Source: Stigonema ocellatum SAG 48.90 = DSM 106950
Lineage (GTDB): Bacteria > Cyanobacteriota > Cyanobacteriia > Cyanobacteriales > Nostocaceae
NCBI GenBank assembly: GCA_016903675.1
Contig: JADQBA010000031.1
Coordinates: 1 to 64,000, forward strand
Direction of reading: 5' to 3'
DNA: 64,000 bases
Shown in pieces: positions 43,316 to 54,200 of the stretch; within the stretch, counting starts at the first letter, position 1; each line of letters starts with the position of its first letter. The notes beneath the pieces were generated by a model. That model saw only the letters and a program-made list of their open reading frames with translations, was not told the origin of the DNA and ran no database searches. Made by a program: the position numbers and the translations under genes.

Positions 43316-43378
43316 AAATTGGTTGTTGGTTGTTTGGTGTTTGTTGTTAGTGGTTAAGCAATACCAGTAACAACAAAC
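43316..43378. repeat. GTTGGTTGTTTGGTGTTTG repeat
   Basis: Simple TTGTTGG-type units facing TAACAACAAACA, similar to the blocks at 10140 and 30748. Confidence 0.7.
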
Positions 43379-43464
43379 ATTTCCAAAATTGTAAAAATTT
43401 GTAGCCTGGATCTAAGAAAATAAAAACTGCAAACCAATTTAACTTATTTGCCGCATTAACTGTT

Positions 43465-44190
43465 ATGACTCTTAATCGTCGCCATTTTTTATTTTTACTG
43501 GGAGCAAGTGCAGGTGCTTTTACCATGGATGGTTGTGCTTTGGCACAGAATGCTCCCACAGGTGGGACTCAGACAAGTAATAGCGCCATCCAACTACCAC
43601 CTTTGCCTTACCCCTACGAGGGGCTAGAACCCCACATCGATGCAGCAACGATGCGGTTTCATCACGATAAACACCATGCAGCTTATGTAAAAAACCTGAA
43701 TGCAGCATTCGATAAACACCCAGAACTCAAAGGTAAGAAAGTAGAAGATTTGCTGCTTAACCTCAATAGTGTTCCAGACGATATTCGCACAACAGTACGT
43801 AACAATGGCGGCGGTCATGTAAACCACTCCATGTTTTGGCAAATTATGAAGCCAAATGGTGGTGGAGAACCAAATGGTGCGATCGCATCCGCCATCAATC
43901 AAAATTTCGGCAGTTTTGCTGCTTTCAAAAAGCAGTTCAACGAAGCTGGTGCTGGTCGTTTTGGTAGTGGTTGGGTTTGGCTGGTTCATAATAAAGATGG
44001 CAAGCTTGAGGTGACAACTACACCTAACCAAGACTCTCCCCTAAGTGAAGGTAAGTATCCCATTATGGGTAATGACGTGTGGGAACACGCATATTATCTC
44101 AAGTACCAAAACCGCCGCCCCGATTACTTGAATGCTTGGTGGAATGTAATCAACTGGGACGAGATTAACAAGCGCTTTAGAGGGGAATAG
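43465..44190 (+). CDS. sodA: Exported superoxide dismutase (Fe/Mn family, Mn-type signature)
   Basis: 241 aa. The N-terminus NRRHFLFLLGASAGAFTM plus ALAQNA is a twin-arginine-like signal sequence, so the enzyme acts outside the cytoplasm or at the thylakoid lumen/membrane. Metal ligands are His in MRFHHDKHHAAY, His in GGGHVNHSMFW, and Asp/His in DVWEHAYYLKYQNRRPDY. The GGGHVNHS context and FGSGWVWLV fit the manganese form seen as membrane-bound SodA in filamentous cyanobacteria. It ends in FRGE; an array with GGGGAGT units follows immediately. Confidence 0.88.
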   Translation: MTLNRRHFLFLLGASAGAFTMDGCALAQNAPTGGTQTSNSAIQLPPLPYPYEGLEPHIDAATMRFHHDKHHAAYVKNLNAAFDKHPELKGKKVEDLLLNLNSVPDDIRTTVRNNGGGHVNHSMFWQIMKPNGGGEPNGAIASAINQNFGSFAAFKKQFNEAGAGRFGSGWVWLVHNKDGKLEVTTTPNQDSPLSEGKYPIMGNDVWEHAYYLKYQNRRPDYLNAWWNVINWDEINKRFRGE

Positions 44191-44402
44191 GGAAGAGGGA
44201 AGAGGGGAGTGGGGAGTGGGGAGTGGGGAGTAGGGAAGAGGGAAGAGGGAAGAGGGAATAGGGAATAGGGAATAGGGAGTGGGGAGTAGGGAGTGGGGAG
44301 ATAGGGAGTAGGGGAGATAGGGGAGTAAAGAATTATTCTTCCCCATTCCCCATTCCCCACTCCCCATTCCCCATTCCCCATTCCCCATTCCCCACTCCCC
44401 AT
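44188..44402. repeat. Large opposed-arm heptamer array
   Basis: GGGAAGA and GGGGAGT units (44190-44330), then ATTCCCC and ACTCCCC units (44338-44402). The arms are complementary over about 70 bp. It separates sodA from the converging rsmG. Confidence 0.9.
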
Positions 44403-45230
44403 TCAAAGTGGTTTTTGAGTAGGTATACCCACAGGGCGGGGAAAATCAGGTGGTGTGGCTGCTATCTTCCGCAAGTACAAGCAGTGACGGATGCTATTGC
44501 TTAAGGGAGTGGTAAAGTTTTCGATAGATTCAATTACGCCACCTAGCTGGTTAACGGCATTTTCCAGATCTGTTTTTTCATCCTCTGTCCAATTACCACG
44601 GTAAATGACAGCTAAACCACCTTTTTTAACTAATGGTAGAGCATATTCGGCACAAATTGAGGCTGTTCCTACAGCCCTGACCAGCGCAATATCGTAGGTT
44701 TGTCGGTGTTGGGGTTGCCGACCTATTTCTTCGGCTCTGCCAATGAGAGTTTTGATGTTGGTAAACTCAAGTTCAGACAGTATTTTTTCAAGAAAAGTAA
44801 TTTTTTTGCGGGTTGAATCAAGCAGAGTAACGGTGCAATTAGGTACAGCAATTGCTATGGGAATTCCCGGAAAACCCGCACCAGTGCCAATATCAATGAA
44901 AGCAGGGGAAGAAGGGGGAGAAATTACTACCTCATCTCCCTCATCTCCCTCATCTTCCCCATCTCTCAGCAGAGGGGCGATTCCCCGCAGAGAATCCCAA
45001 AGATGTTTTTCCCAAAACTCCAGAGGTTCGGTGATGCGAGTTAAATTCAACTGGCGGTTGCCTTCCAAGATTAATTCATAAAGTCGCTGAAATTGCATCT
45101 GCTGTTGAGCAGTGGGGGTCCAATGGAGAGTTTGTTGCCATATATCTGCCATTTCAGGCAAAGAAGGCGATATGGAGTTGTTCACAAGGAAAAGGGGTGG
45201 CAAAGTCTCTTTATTTATATCTTGTTGCAC
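44403..45230 (-). CDS. rsmG: 16S rRNA (guanine-527-N7)-methyltransferase RsmG
   Basis: 275 aa from a GTG at 45230 (a TTG at 45233 and an internal ATG at 45152, before MADIWQQTL, are alternatives). The S-adenosylmethionine fold is in IDIGTGAGFPGIPIAI and TLLDSTRKKITFLEKI. The N-terminal helices (LYELILEGNRQLNLTRITEP, FWEKHLWDSL) and KKGGLAVIYRG match RsmG. A run of about 18 residues (RDGEDEGDEGDEVVISPPSS) between GIAPLL and the SAM-binding motif is encoded by a CTCATCTCC repeat (44912-44970) and is absent from most family members; the frame is kept. The tail KIAATPPDFPRPVGIPTQKPL is family typical. Confidence 0.9.
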   Translation of the reverse strand: MQQDINKETLPPLFLVNNSISPSLPEMADIWQQTLHWTPTAQQQMQFQRLYELILEGNRQLNLTRITEPLEFWEKHLWDSLRGIAPLLRDGEDEGDEGDEVVISPPSSPAFIDIGTGAGFPGIPIAIAVPNCTVTLLDSTRKKITFLEKILSELEFTNIKTLIGRAEEIGRQPQHRQTYDIALVRAVGTASICAEYALPLVKKGGLAVIYRGNWTEDEKTDLENAVNQLGGVIESIENFTTPLSNSIRHCLYLRKIAATPPDFPRPVGIPTQKPL

Positions 45231-46057
45231 CAAGGGTTGGGTTGACGTGTGACAAAACTGGACAATCCTAAGAAAAACATCGCCATGATCATCCCTAACT
45301 GCCCGGACATTCCCGGAAGCCTAACGGTTTTTCGCACCCTGACCTATTTTTTCTCTAGAGCTTCAAGCGAATACGCCTTCATTTTTACATACCATGTACC
45401 TACTTACTGTATTCTACGCGGTTGAAATCCGCTATAGGTGCTGCTAAAGAACGCCCCACACTAGATTCTAGACTCGAAGCAATTCGCGCCCAACGCCACT
45501 CCTTTAACACACCCCCAACACCAGAACCAGACCAAGTAAAGCTCTTGGGTGAGAAGTCAGCAGAACAGGAGGCTGTAACTACCTTAATATGGCGGATTAC
45601 AATTTTTTATACTTAATATGGAGTTAGAGCAGTTAGCATTATAGCTAATCGACTGTTAGACAATATGTAAAATTTAATTCATACAATATGATATTTTCAC
45701 ATAGAGAAAAGAAAATCAGTATGTCACGCCGCCAAGGGCGGCAAGGCAGCTATGTTGAAGGCAGAGGCAGAAGGGAAGCCCCATAAATGAATTTAGGGAC
45801 TTGAAGTATGGACGTAGTATTTATTGCGCTATGCGTCTCGAAATACATATTTCCTTTTTTCCATAAATAAATTCAGAGAGAAGTTGGTGCTTCGGCTTCC
45901 GCCGATCCAAACTTCTCCCAAGGGGAGACGCAATCATGCGAACGGAGGGTTTGAAACTTTGTGGCAGCGGGCTTTTTTTTAATTTATTACCTTCAGCATA
46001 GCTGCCCTCTGCCTTTCTTCGGTCAAATGGCTAAAACATTTATAACTATTTGAGGGT
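45231..46057. other. Interval upstream of the Druantia-like operon
   Basis: No gene with good support. A 64-codon frame with a TTG start (45422-45616; MKSAIGAAKERPTLDSRLEA) could be the end of an old gene. Around 45735-46020 the motif CAGCTATGYTGAAGG and CAGAGGCAG recur in inverted order, and TTCCATAAATAAATTCAGAG / CATAAATGAATTTAGG stand as near-repeats. The AT-rich part before 46058 probably holds the operon promoter. Confidence 0.45.
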
Positions 46058-48205
46058 GTGATTAATAATACTAAAATTGTGCAATTTAGATCCGATTTTT
46101 CTAGAGACTTTTTTGTGTCCCAGATTTTACTTATTGAGGACAATAGCAATACTTCTGCGTTACGCCCTGTAGTTGGCATATCGGACAATTTGCCTCATCT
46201 AGTACAAGTGCGTCTACACTATATTGATGAAAATGAACCAACAATAATCGCGGAACAGTTTTGCCCAGCAAAATTATCAAGTGGATCGCAACAAAACCAC
46301 AAAGTGGATGTGGCATTAGATTTGCTTGATAGTCTAAAGCCGCGACCAAGTGAAGCTATGGTTGTTGCAAGTGCTTTGTATGGGTGTAAGAAGCGCTTTG
46401 TTCAAGGTATTCAATCGCGGAATTTTCGTTTTACGTTACAAATTCGCCCTTCTACTAAAGTGTGCTTGGGCGGTGATAATCCTCACTGCAATACTTCAAA
46501 AGGAATTGTTGCAGCATCATTATTAAATTCAGGTATTGAGTGGCTAGAACTGCCGATAATAGAATATTCAACGGGACAAGTCGTAAATTACAGCGTCGCT
46601 GAATTACCCAACGTACTTTTACCAGATAACAGTTCTGCTCGTCTAATTGTGGCTTATAGAGGTGGTGTATCAGGAATTGGCTCAAATACAATTTTTGCTC
46701 TGTCTTCAGCCTCGGAATTAAGGCTAAAAGACTTAGTACAAACAGTTGGTTGGGTGCGATGGATCAGAACAATCCTTAGAAAAAAGGAGCGGAGCAAAAT
46801 AGCTGCTTTCGACACAAAATCAAGCTCATATTCACAAAAAACAAAAGAAAAATATGCCGGATTAGTCATTCGTTCCAATATAAATTTAGCCCGCCAACAA
46901 GACCTAAATCTTACTTCTACTGAGGAACAAAGTGCTTGTAAACAAGCAAGTCTGCAAAGAACTTTAGGTGATTTATCACGTGGATTGAATGTTGTCGAAC
47001 TATTTGCGGGTGCAGGGGCAATGGGACTTGGTTTTTTAATGGCAGCCAAACCAAATAAACACTATAAGATAGGTTTTTGCGGTGAGGTTCATCCTGTTTA
47101 TGTAGAGACTCTTAAACATAACCATGCAACTTTCCGTCAACTCTCTCAGGTATCTGGAGTTGATTGTGTTCCAGAACAAACAGAACCTCTTGATCTACGT
47201 ATAAAGGAAGCACAAAAAGTTACAGAAAGTCGTTGCAGGGAATTAGGCGATGTCCATGTATTAATTGGTGGGCCACCATGTCAGGGTTTTTCTAGCGCCA
47301 ATCGCAATTCAGGGAATAGCGAAAACCCAAATAACCAACTTGTGGATACTTTTTTTAAATACGTTGAGAAATTAAAACCTCGCTGTTTTTTAATGGAAAA
47401 CGTCCAAGGTATTTTGTGGACAACAAAATCAGGTCAAATTTCTACTCAAATCAATGTTGTAGATTGGGTCATGAAACGTATGCACAAAGCTGGATATGTT
47501 GTTTTCCCAAAACTTATAGATGCAGCTTGGTATGGAGTACCACAACATCGCAACCGCTTTTTCTTTTTTGGTATACATAAAGATTTGGGCTATGGAAAAG
47601 ATGATTTCGGTGAGTGGGGGCCATTCCCTTTACCCACGCATGGTCTCGGTAAAGACAAACCTTATGTAACAGTTCGAGATGCAATACAAGATTTACCTAC
47701 TATTGGTAACGGATGTCTTGAACACAATATGGCTTATGAAGAGTTCAGGAATAAAAAACTTCTCACAAATCCTTTTTTAGAAGCTATGAGAGAAGGAGCA
47801 TCTGTTGGTTTAATCACAGACCATGTTACTTCCCGTCATTCTGAATATGTAATTGAACGTTACAAACAGATACCACCTGGAGGAAATTGGCAGGATATTG
47901 AAGATAAACTCACTAATTACACTGATGTTAAACGAACTCATAGTAACATTTACCGAAGGCTTGGGTGGGATGAACCATCTATTACTATTGGCCACTATCG
48001 CAAAAGTATGTTAATTCATCCACAACAACATCGAGGTCTATCTTTGAGGGAAGCATCCCGACTACAATCAATTCCAGATTGGTTCCGTTTTGCTGGGAGT
48101 ATCGATAGCATTAGCGGTGGATTAGTACACAAGCAACAGCAATTAGCTAATGCTGTCTGTCCACTTGTAACTAAAGCCATAGCAGAATTTCTTTTTGACC
48201 TTTAA
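46058..48205 (+). CDS. C5-cytosine DNA methyltransferase, DruM-like (Druantia type II)
   Basis: 715 aa from GTG 46058. The C-terminal half (about 305-715) is a complete C5 methyltransferase: motif I NVVELFAGAGAMGLGFL (about 309-325), motif IV GGPPCQGFSSANR with the catalytic Cys (about 404-416), motif VI MENVQGIL (about 446), motif VIII QHRNRFFFFG (about 496), and the terminal HSNIYRRLGWDEPSITI, LSLREASRLQSIPDWF and QLANAVCP. The N-terminal 300 residues have no recognised domain and may serve target or partner binding. Gene order with the next three genes matches druM-druF-druG-druE. It presumably marks self DNA. Confidence 0.85.
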   Translation: MINNTKIVQFRSDFSRDFFVSQILLIEDNSNTSALRPVVGISDNLPHLVQVRLHYIDENEPTIIAEQFCPAKLSSGSQQNHKVDVALDLLDSLKPRPSEAMVVASALYGCKKRFVQGIQSRNFRFTLQIRPSTKVCLGGDNPHCNTSKGIVAASLLNSGIEWLELPIIEYSTGQVVNYSVAELPNVLLPDNSSARLIVAYRGGVSGIGSNTIFALSSASELRLKDLVQTVGWVRWIRTILRKKERSKIAAFDTKSSSYSQKTKEKYAGLVIRSNINLARQQDLNLTSTEEQSACKQASLQRTLGDLSRGLNVVELFAGAGAMGLGFLMAAKPNKHYKIGFCGEVHPVYVETLKHNHATFRQLSQVSGVDCVPEQTEPLDLRIKEAQKVTESRCRELGDVHVLIGGPPCQGFSSANRNSGNSENPNNQLVDTFFKYVEKLKPRCFLMENVQGILWTTKSGQISTQINVVDWVMKRMHKAGYVVFPKLIDAAWYGVPQHRNRFFFFGIHKDLGYGKDDFGEWGPFPLPTHGLGKDKPYVTVRDAIQDLPTIGNGCLEHNMAYEEFRNKKLLTNPFLEAMREGASVGLITDHVTSRHSEYVIERYKQIPPGGNWQDIEDKLTNYTDVKRTHSNIYRRLGWDEPSITIGHYRKSMLIHPQQHRGLSLREASRLQSIPDWFRFAGSIDSISGGLVHKQQQLANAVCPLVTKAIAEFLFDL

Positions 48206-48323
48206 TCGATTATGTAAAATAATCGTGTTTTTTGTGTAAAATTCAACACTAAATTATTTTGCCGTAATAAGATGTAAAGATAAGCACTTAAATTTTTCAC
48301 TACAAGGTTACTACCGTTATTCC

Positions 48324-50318
48324 ATGAGCCACTTAAATGCGCTCTCTTTATCACAAAAATATACTCTTTGGAATCGTGCGATCACAGATTACTTTTTATC
48401 TAACAATTCCAATGATCAAGAAATTTACTTGACAATATCTCCAAGAAGTCTGGCTGCTGCTTTTGCGAAGGTTCAAGTAACTCCATTGTCACCTGAAGAA
48501 GCAGAGCAAGATTTTGTTGATGTAGTTTCATCAGCATATCGCCATAGGGTACTTTCACATTCAGGAGGATTTCGGGTCTTGCATGGAGACGATGAAAACG
48601 GATTTCCAAAATATATTGCTTTTTTAGCTTTGTGTGTTTTAGCTGCTTATCGAATGCATTCGGATGAAGAAGTTAGCACCAGAGCTTATTACCCTAGACT
48701 TGCGGAACTTCTTGGATGTAAAATAGTTAAGAATTTTCCTGAAGGCTTTCATACAGATGAGTTTGAAAAGCTTTGGAAATTACTAAATAAATGGCTTCAG
48801 CAGAAAAAATCGTTGCTTTTGGCAATGCCAGAAGCAAATACAGCAAAAATATATATAGCCTTCCCTTTAACCCACGTGCCTCTTCGTCAAGTTGATATTG
48901 AAAAGCTACCACACTTTTTTGCATGGGCTGGTTATACTCCCAGACAGATAGCTCCAATCAACAAGCTAGAAGTAGATATTTCAAGATGGGGAAGTTGCTA
49001 CTTCACGCTTACTGGAAAAAAAGCCCTTGCTGATAAGCGACTCAAAGCTGTAATTGCACAGGTTAACAACGAGCTGGAACTGTGGGACGGTGCGATAAAT
49101 GACTCATCTGGTCGAAGAAGTGCATTTGTAGAGATTCTTCTTGATATTGTGCGGCGACAACCGCAATTTTCTTTTCTTCCCAGATGTCCAGATTCGTTTC
49201 CTTCCTCCTTTGATTGTGAAGAATTATACTTAGAGTCGAGCGGAGAGGGATGGTACAACCCGATTTCGCTTGTAGAGAAAAACGGACGAGATTTACGTGA
49301 AGGTTTTTCTTGGAGTACAAAATCCAACAATATTCAATTTGTTTTACAGAGGGCGGGTTGTTCTGCGATCGCACTTGCTCCCAGTTCGGATTATACAGGG
49401 TTTGTTTCTCGGCATAGCTTACCCTCTGGCATCGCTTGCAACGTTCTCGTACACGAGGATGTAGCCAAAAATGCAAGAGAATACTTTGAGGAAATTTCAT
49501 CTCGTAGCTTTAATCCCATACACGATAAACGACTCCCTGATGGTTGGTGTTTGTTTCATGACGTGAAGGCTGAAAAGTGTGTAGCAAATCTACCTTCTGG
49601 TCTGGAATCACTTTACGTAGAGTCAGCCGTAGATATAGTGCTATCGGGAGGACTACGTTTGGGCAAAAAGTCGGCATGGCTTTTAGGTGCGCCCCCCCGC
49701 TTAATGATTACGGGTTTACAAGAAGGTCAACAACCCAAAATTGATGGTATACCCATAACTATTGCGGAAGATGGAACTTTAGTTGACTTATCGCATTTGA
49801 TGCATCCAGGAGTTCATTGGATAGAAGTCGGTTCGGTATGCAAAAAGATTGAGATTGTTGAACCTGAAATTAATTTTGATAGAGAAAGACAAAATTTTTA
49901 CCGCACAAGTGTCACGGGTTCTCATGTAGCTCTCCCCCCAGGTAATTGGACAATCATAGGTGCAAATCCTGGTGAGGTAACGCAAGCAGCAATCTATGAA
50001 TCCCAACAGGGAATAATAGTCAAATCTTCTTTTCAGGCAGTGTGGGCTATAGAATTCGGGTCAGGTACAGGAGCAAGAGTTGTCTGTTTAGCAAAGAGTC
50101 CACCCCGTCCTAAAACACTAAAACTCTCCACAGCAAAGACTCAAATACCATCCGAAATAGAACGTTGGACATCACTGGTTTACAACGCAGCTATTCGTCG
50201 TCCCAAACTAGCATCGATTTACGATGAAGAAAAAGCTTCTAATTTACAAGTAGCTTGGAAGGCTTACATGCAAGCTGCACGCGAAATCAAGCGACTACAA
50301 AAAAGGAGATATAGATGA
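48324..50318 (+). CDS. DruF-like protein (Druantia type II)
   Basis: 664 aa from ATG 48324. I see no known enzymatic motif. The N-terminus is helical (LSLSQKYTLWNRAITDYFLS), the region 60-130 contains YRHRVLSHSGGFRVLHGDDENG, and the C-terminal 100 residues are basic (ARVVCLAKSPPRPKTLKLS, REIKRLQKRRYR). The role is inferred from position: it lies 118 bp after the methyltransferase and overlaps the next gene by ATGA. Druantia type II contains two proteins of unknown function between DruM and DruE; the size fits DruF. Confidence 0.65.
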   Translation: MSHLNALSLSQKYTLWNRAITDYFLSNNSNDQEIYLTISPRSLAAAFAKVQVTPLSPEEAEQDFVDVVSSAYRHRVLSHSGGFRVLHGDDENGFPKYIAFLALCVLAAYRMHSDEEVSTRAYYPRLAELLGCKIVKNFPEGFHTDEFEKLWKLLNKWLQQKKSLLLAMPEANTAKIYIAFPLTHVPLRQVDIEKLPHFFAWAGYTPRQIAPINKLEVDISRWGSCYFTLTGKKALADKRLKAVIAQVNNELELWDGAINDSSGRRSAFVEILLDIVRRQPQFSFLPRCPDSFPSSFDCEELYLESSGEGWYNPISLVEKNGRDLREGFSWSTKSNNIQFVLQRAGCSAIALAPSSDYTGFVSRHSLPSGIACNVLVHEDVAKNAREYFEEISSRSFNPIHDKRLPDGWCLFHDVKAEKCVANLPSGLESLYVESAVDIVLSGGLRLGKKSAWLLGAPPRLMITGLQEGQQPKIDGIPITIAEDGTLVDLSHLMHPGVHWIEVGSVCKKIEIVEPEINFDRERQNFYRTSVTGSHVALPPGNWTIIGANPGEVTQAAIYESQQGIIVKSSFQAVWAIEFGSGTGARVVCLAKSPPRPKTLKLSTAKTQIPSEIERWTSLVYNAAIRRPKLASIYDEEKASNLQVAWKAYMQAAREIKRLQKRRYR

Positions 50319-51217
50319 GTTGGGATACATTGCTTTACTGGCTAACTCATCAGCAAGAGGGGTCATGGATAAATTTTCGTAAAGCAGTCACAGAGCTTGC
50401 ATCTTTTGAAGATATTGATGTCGATATCAGCGATCTATGTCGAAATCTCCGGTTTCAATTGTCCGAGGCTAGTCATATAGATTTTTTTATTGATGGTTCC
50501 CAAAGATGGAAGGTTCGTCCACCAATACTCGCAGGATTGCTTAATTGCCCTGATACCGCCGTACTGTGTGGAGGGCGAACACCGAAATTGCTTTTGCAGT
50601 TGTGCGATGTCGCAGCAAGCTTAAATTGTCACATAATTAGCGATACGACATGTCAAAAAATAGCTGAAATACGTGTTAGGGGTACAGAAGAGGGTATTCG
50701 CCAAATAGCTGCCATTATTGGTATTCCTTTTGTTCCCCAACAAGCAAAATGTCTAAGCCAAGACTTGAACCCTATTCTCAAGCAACTAGAACTCGCAGAT
50801 GAAGCAACTCCGCTAGCTGGATGGTCGGTTCAGTCATTCGATTGGCAATCTCGAAAATGGGTAGATGGTGTATTACACCATACAGTATGTGAATACAGCT
50901 ACTACAATACTCGTCATTATTTTGTCCACAATCAGCAAGGTAGATTAGTGCGGATGCCAAAGTATGAGGCAATTTATGCGGCAGCCGCGTTACGTTATAT
51001 TAGACTTGCGGTATACAATAAAACTCAATATACATTAATTACCGATGTATCAAGCCCACTACCGGAAATGTACGCTCGTGTTGTTTATTTTTGTGCGGGT
51101 AGACCAAGCCTGATTGATCAGGGGCAAATCGTTTACAAGGAGATTTCACCAGATTTAGCTGGTTTGCTTCTGGTTGCTATTGGACAAATTCATCCAGGAC
51201 TCCGGTGGGTCAATTAA
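50315..51217 (+). CDS. DruG-like protein (Druantia type II)
   Basis: 300 aa, overlapping the end of the preceding gene (ATGA), with AAAGGAGAT upstream. No motif of known enzymes. It contains the segments PILAGLLNCPDTAVLCGGRTP, WQSRKWVDGVLHHTVCEYS, and near the end YARVVYFCAGRPSLIDQG. The small size and the position before the giant helicase fit DruG. Gap to the next gene: 30 bp. The four genes form one transcription unit. Confidence 0.65.
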   Translation: MSWDTLLYWLTHQQEGSWINFRKAVTELASFEDIDVDISDLCRNLRFQLSEASHIDFFIDGSQRWKVRPPILAGLLNCPDTAVLCGGRTPKLLLQLCDVAASLNCHIISDTTCQKIAEIRVRGTEEGIRQIAAIIGIPFVPQQAKCLSQDLNPILKQLELADEATPLAGWSVQSFDWQSRKWVDGVLHHTVCEYSYYNTRHYFVHNQQGRLVRMPKYEAIYAAAALRYIRLAVYNKTQYTLITDVSSPLPEMYARVVYFCAGRPSLIDQGQIVYKEISPDLAGLLLVAIGQIHPGLRWVN

Positions 51218-51247
51218 ATTAACTAAACCCGGTGCAAGAAAACGTAT

Positions 51248-54200
51248 ATGAACGATCCGTTTAAAATTTTTGATTCAATTAGACAAACCTATCTGCGTTA
51301 CCTAGAAAGCCCATTCCGGGTCAGATATGAAGCCCTGATGAGTGAACGCAGAGCAATGCTTGACCAAGATGGTCAACTATGGCGAGAACCTCTGCTGGAA
51401 CCGATCGCGCCTTATTTACCTTCAGGTTTTACTATTGCCGAAGCCTGTCAACATTTTGGGGTTAATTCAGCAGTTGCCAACTTTATTAATGGGGGTTTAT
51501 TTCCTCCCCAGCGCCAAATTTATCAGCATCAGTTTCAGGCTTGGGAACTATCTCGACAAGGACGAGCAGTAGTCATTACATCAGGTACGGGTTCGGGAAA
51601 AACAGAATGTTACTTAATTCCTATTTTTGCTTATCTAGCCGAAGAAGCGCTTGGGCATTTAACCCCAGCATTACCCGCATGGGGTTCCTCAAATGGTACT
51701 GCACGAAAATGGTGGAGACAACCAAGACAAGGATGGGTTTCTCAACGACATGATGAACCTCCAGAAAGACCGTCTGCCGTCCGCGCTTTATTACTTTACC
51801 CCCTCAACGCACTTATTGAAGACCAATTAACCCGCATTCGTCGAGCTTGCGATAACCCGCATGTTCAACAGTGGCGGGAAGCGAATATGAATGGAAATCG
51901 GTTTTGGTTTGGGCGATATACCGGAGCGACACCTGTAGCGGGATTACGCATGAAAGATGGGCGTGTTAATTCTCAAAAGCAGGGAAAACTTAAAGAACGG
52001 CTTTTGGAAATGGATAATGAGTGGTCAGATCAAGTTTCTGACGAGGAACTAATTTACTATTTTCAAAATCCTGATGGTTCTGAAATGTGGTCTCGTTGGG
52101 ATATGCAGGATAAAGCTCCCGATATCCTAATTACCAACTACAGCATGTTAAATATCATGCTGATGCGTAGTGTTGAAAATGACATATTTGAACAAACCAA
52201 GCAGTGGTTGGAACAAGATCGGCAGCATCATGTTTTCCACCTTGTTATAGATGAACTTCACACATACCGAGGAACACCCGGAACCGAGGTCGGCTATCTT
52301 TTGAGGGCTTTACTCAATCGGATTGGCTTGGAGCCGGATTCGCCACAATTACGAATTATCGCCACTAGTGCATCTATTGACAACGATGAAGAAAGTCTCG
52401 ATTATCTCGAACAATTTTTTGGACGCGATCGCAATACATTTTCGATTCTTTCCGGGGAACGACAAAATTTCCCCACCTCAAAACATGAGCCCAACCCACT
52501 AGAACCTTACAAAGAGACATTTGTACAAATCGACAACATCCTTAACCAAAGCCACAATAATGATGAGGATGCGGTTATTAGCCAAGCAGCATCTACTTTA
52601 GTAAATGCGCTTCATCTTCCTAACGTAGATGCTCCACCAAAGCAAGTTTTAACTGAGGGCTTAAATCACATCCAAGCGTTTGGGGCTGTACAAACCTCAG
52701 CCAGCCAATATCCATTGACAGTAAAAGAATTGGCAGAAGCGGTTTTTGGCGATGTATCGTCAAGCGGACAAGCAGCGGCTCGTGGATTAGCTCGAACTAT
52801 TGTTTTAGCAAGAAACTCGGACAATGAAGCCCTTCTCCCCCTACGTTCGCACTACTTTTTCCATAACGCAGGCAGGATTTGGGCTTGTGTAAATCCTAAT
52901 TGCTCCGGGCGAACGGGGGTAACTCCACCAGGAGAACAAACACCGCCTGTGGGTAAACTATTCTTAGACCCTAGACCAAGATGCGATTGCTGTAATTCGA
53001 GAGTTATTGAGCTTCTTTACTGCCAATCATGTGGCGAAGTATTTCTTGGCGGGTTTAAACGTGAAGACCCGGATTCCTCGAATGCTTGGTATTTATCTCC
53101 AGATTACCCTTATCTTGAAAACGTTCCAGATAAGGCAGCATCGTTAAGCCGCACCTTCGGAGAATTTTTGGTATTTTGGCCCGCAAATGGAAGACCATTA
53201 ATAAAACAAACACATGCTGGTTCGCGATGGCAGTGGCAGGAGGATAAGCAGGATTATGAATGGAGACCTGCGTTACTCGATCATTTGTTAGGACGTTTAA
53301 CATTACCTGCTTCTCCAAATGCTGCTTCAGGTGGTTCTACTCCTGGCTATGTTTTTATAGCACCAAAAAACGAGGCAAACGCTTTTCCATCAAAATGTCC
53401 TCATTGTGAAGCCGACTGGCGTGGTAGGCGAGTCAGTTCTTCGATTCGTGACCTTGGCTCTGGTTTCCAACGAGTAGTACAAGTATTATCTGATGCTTTA
53501 ATGCGGCAGATGTCACCCGAAATAGGGCGGAAACTGGTTTTATTTTCAGATAGCCGTCAAGATGCTGCAAAGCTATCTACAGGTATCAAACGCGACCACT
53601 ATCTAGATACTGTCCGTCAAATTGCTTACGAAAAGCTTTTGTCCCAAGCACAGGAATCAGAAACACGGTATTTTCAGGCTCAGGCTCATTACGAGCTAGC
53701 TTTGGAACTGTTTAGCTTACAAAGCCAGTTGGTACAAAACTCAGCCAGTACTGACATAGCTCGATTACAACAACTGTGTCAATTACTGCCTTCAGAAGCA
53801 TTAAGTAGTATTGTTACTTATGCGTATAGTGGTGGCATTGGAAATCCGCCTTTAGCGTTAACCCCTCCAACGCCACCTAGAGGCTTTATTTCGCTTCCAT
53901 TTAATTCGTTATTGAATGCTGTTAGGGAAGGTTTACTTTCAATTGGTCTGAACCCTGGCGGTTCAAGTCCTTCCTTAGCAAAATATAAATTTTCTGATAC
54001 TGTACTTAGATCGTGGACTGATTTAATTGATTGGAATTCAACACCAAGAAATTACCAGTTAGATTTACAGCCCATACAACGAGATGCAATGAGACAAATT
54101 GAAACCGCTTTATTAGATTCGGTTGTAAAAGCTGTCTTATTTGCTAGTGGCGCTCGTGATTTCGAGTCTCTCAAGCTTGGTTTTTTGTGGATTGGCGATT

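Noticed and set aside
44041..44406. Two frames with LLPTPYSLFPIPSSLF-type sequence
   Set aside because: Translations of the heptamer array.
45422..45616. 64-codon frame with TTG start
   Set aside because: No ribosome-binding site and no recognisable family; mentioned only in the interval entry.
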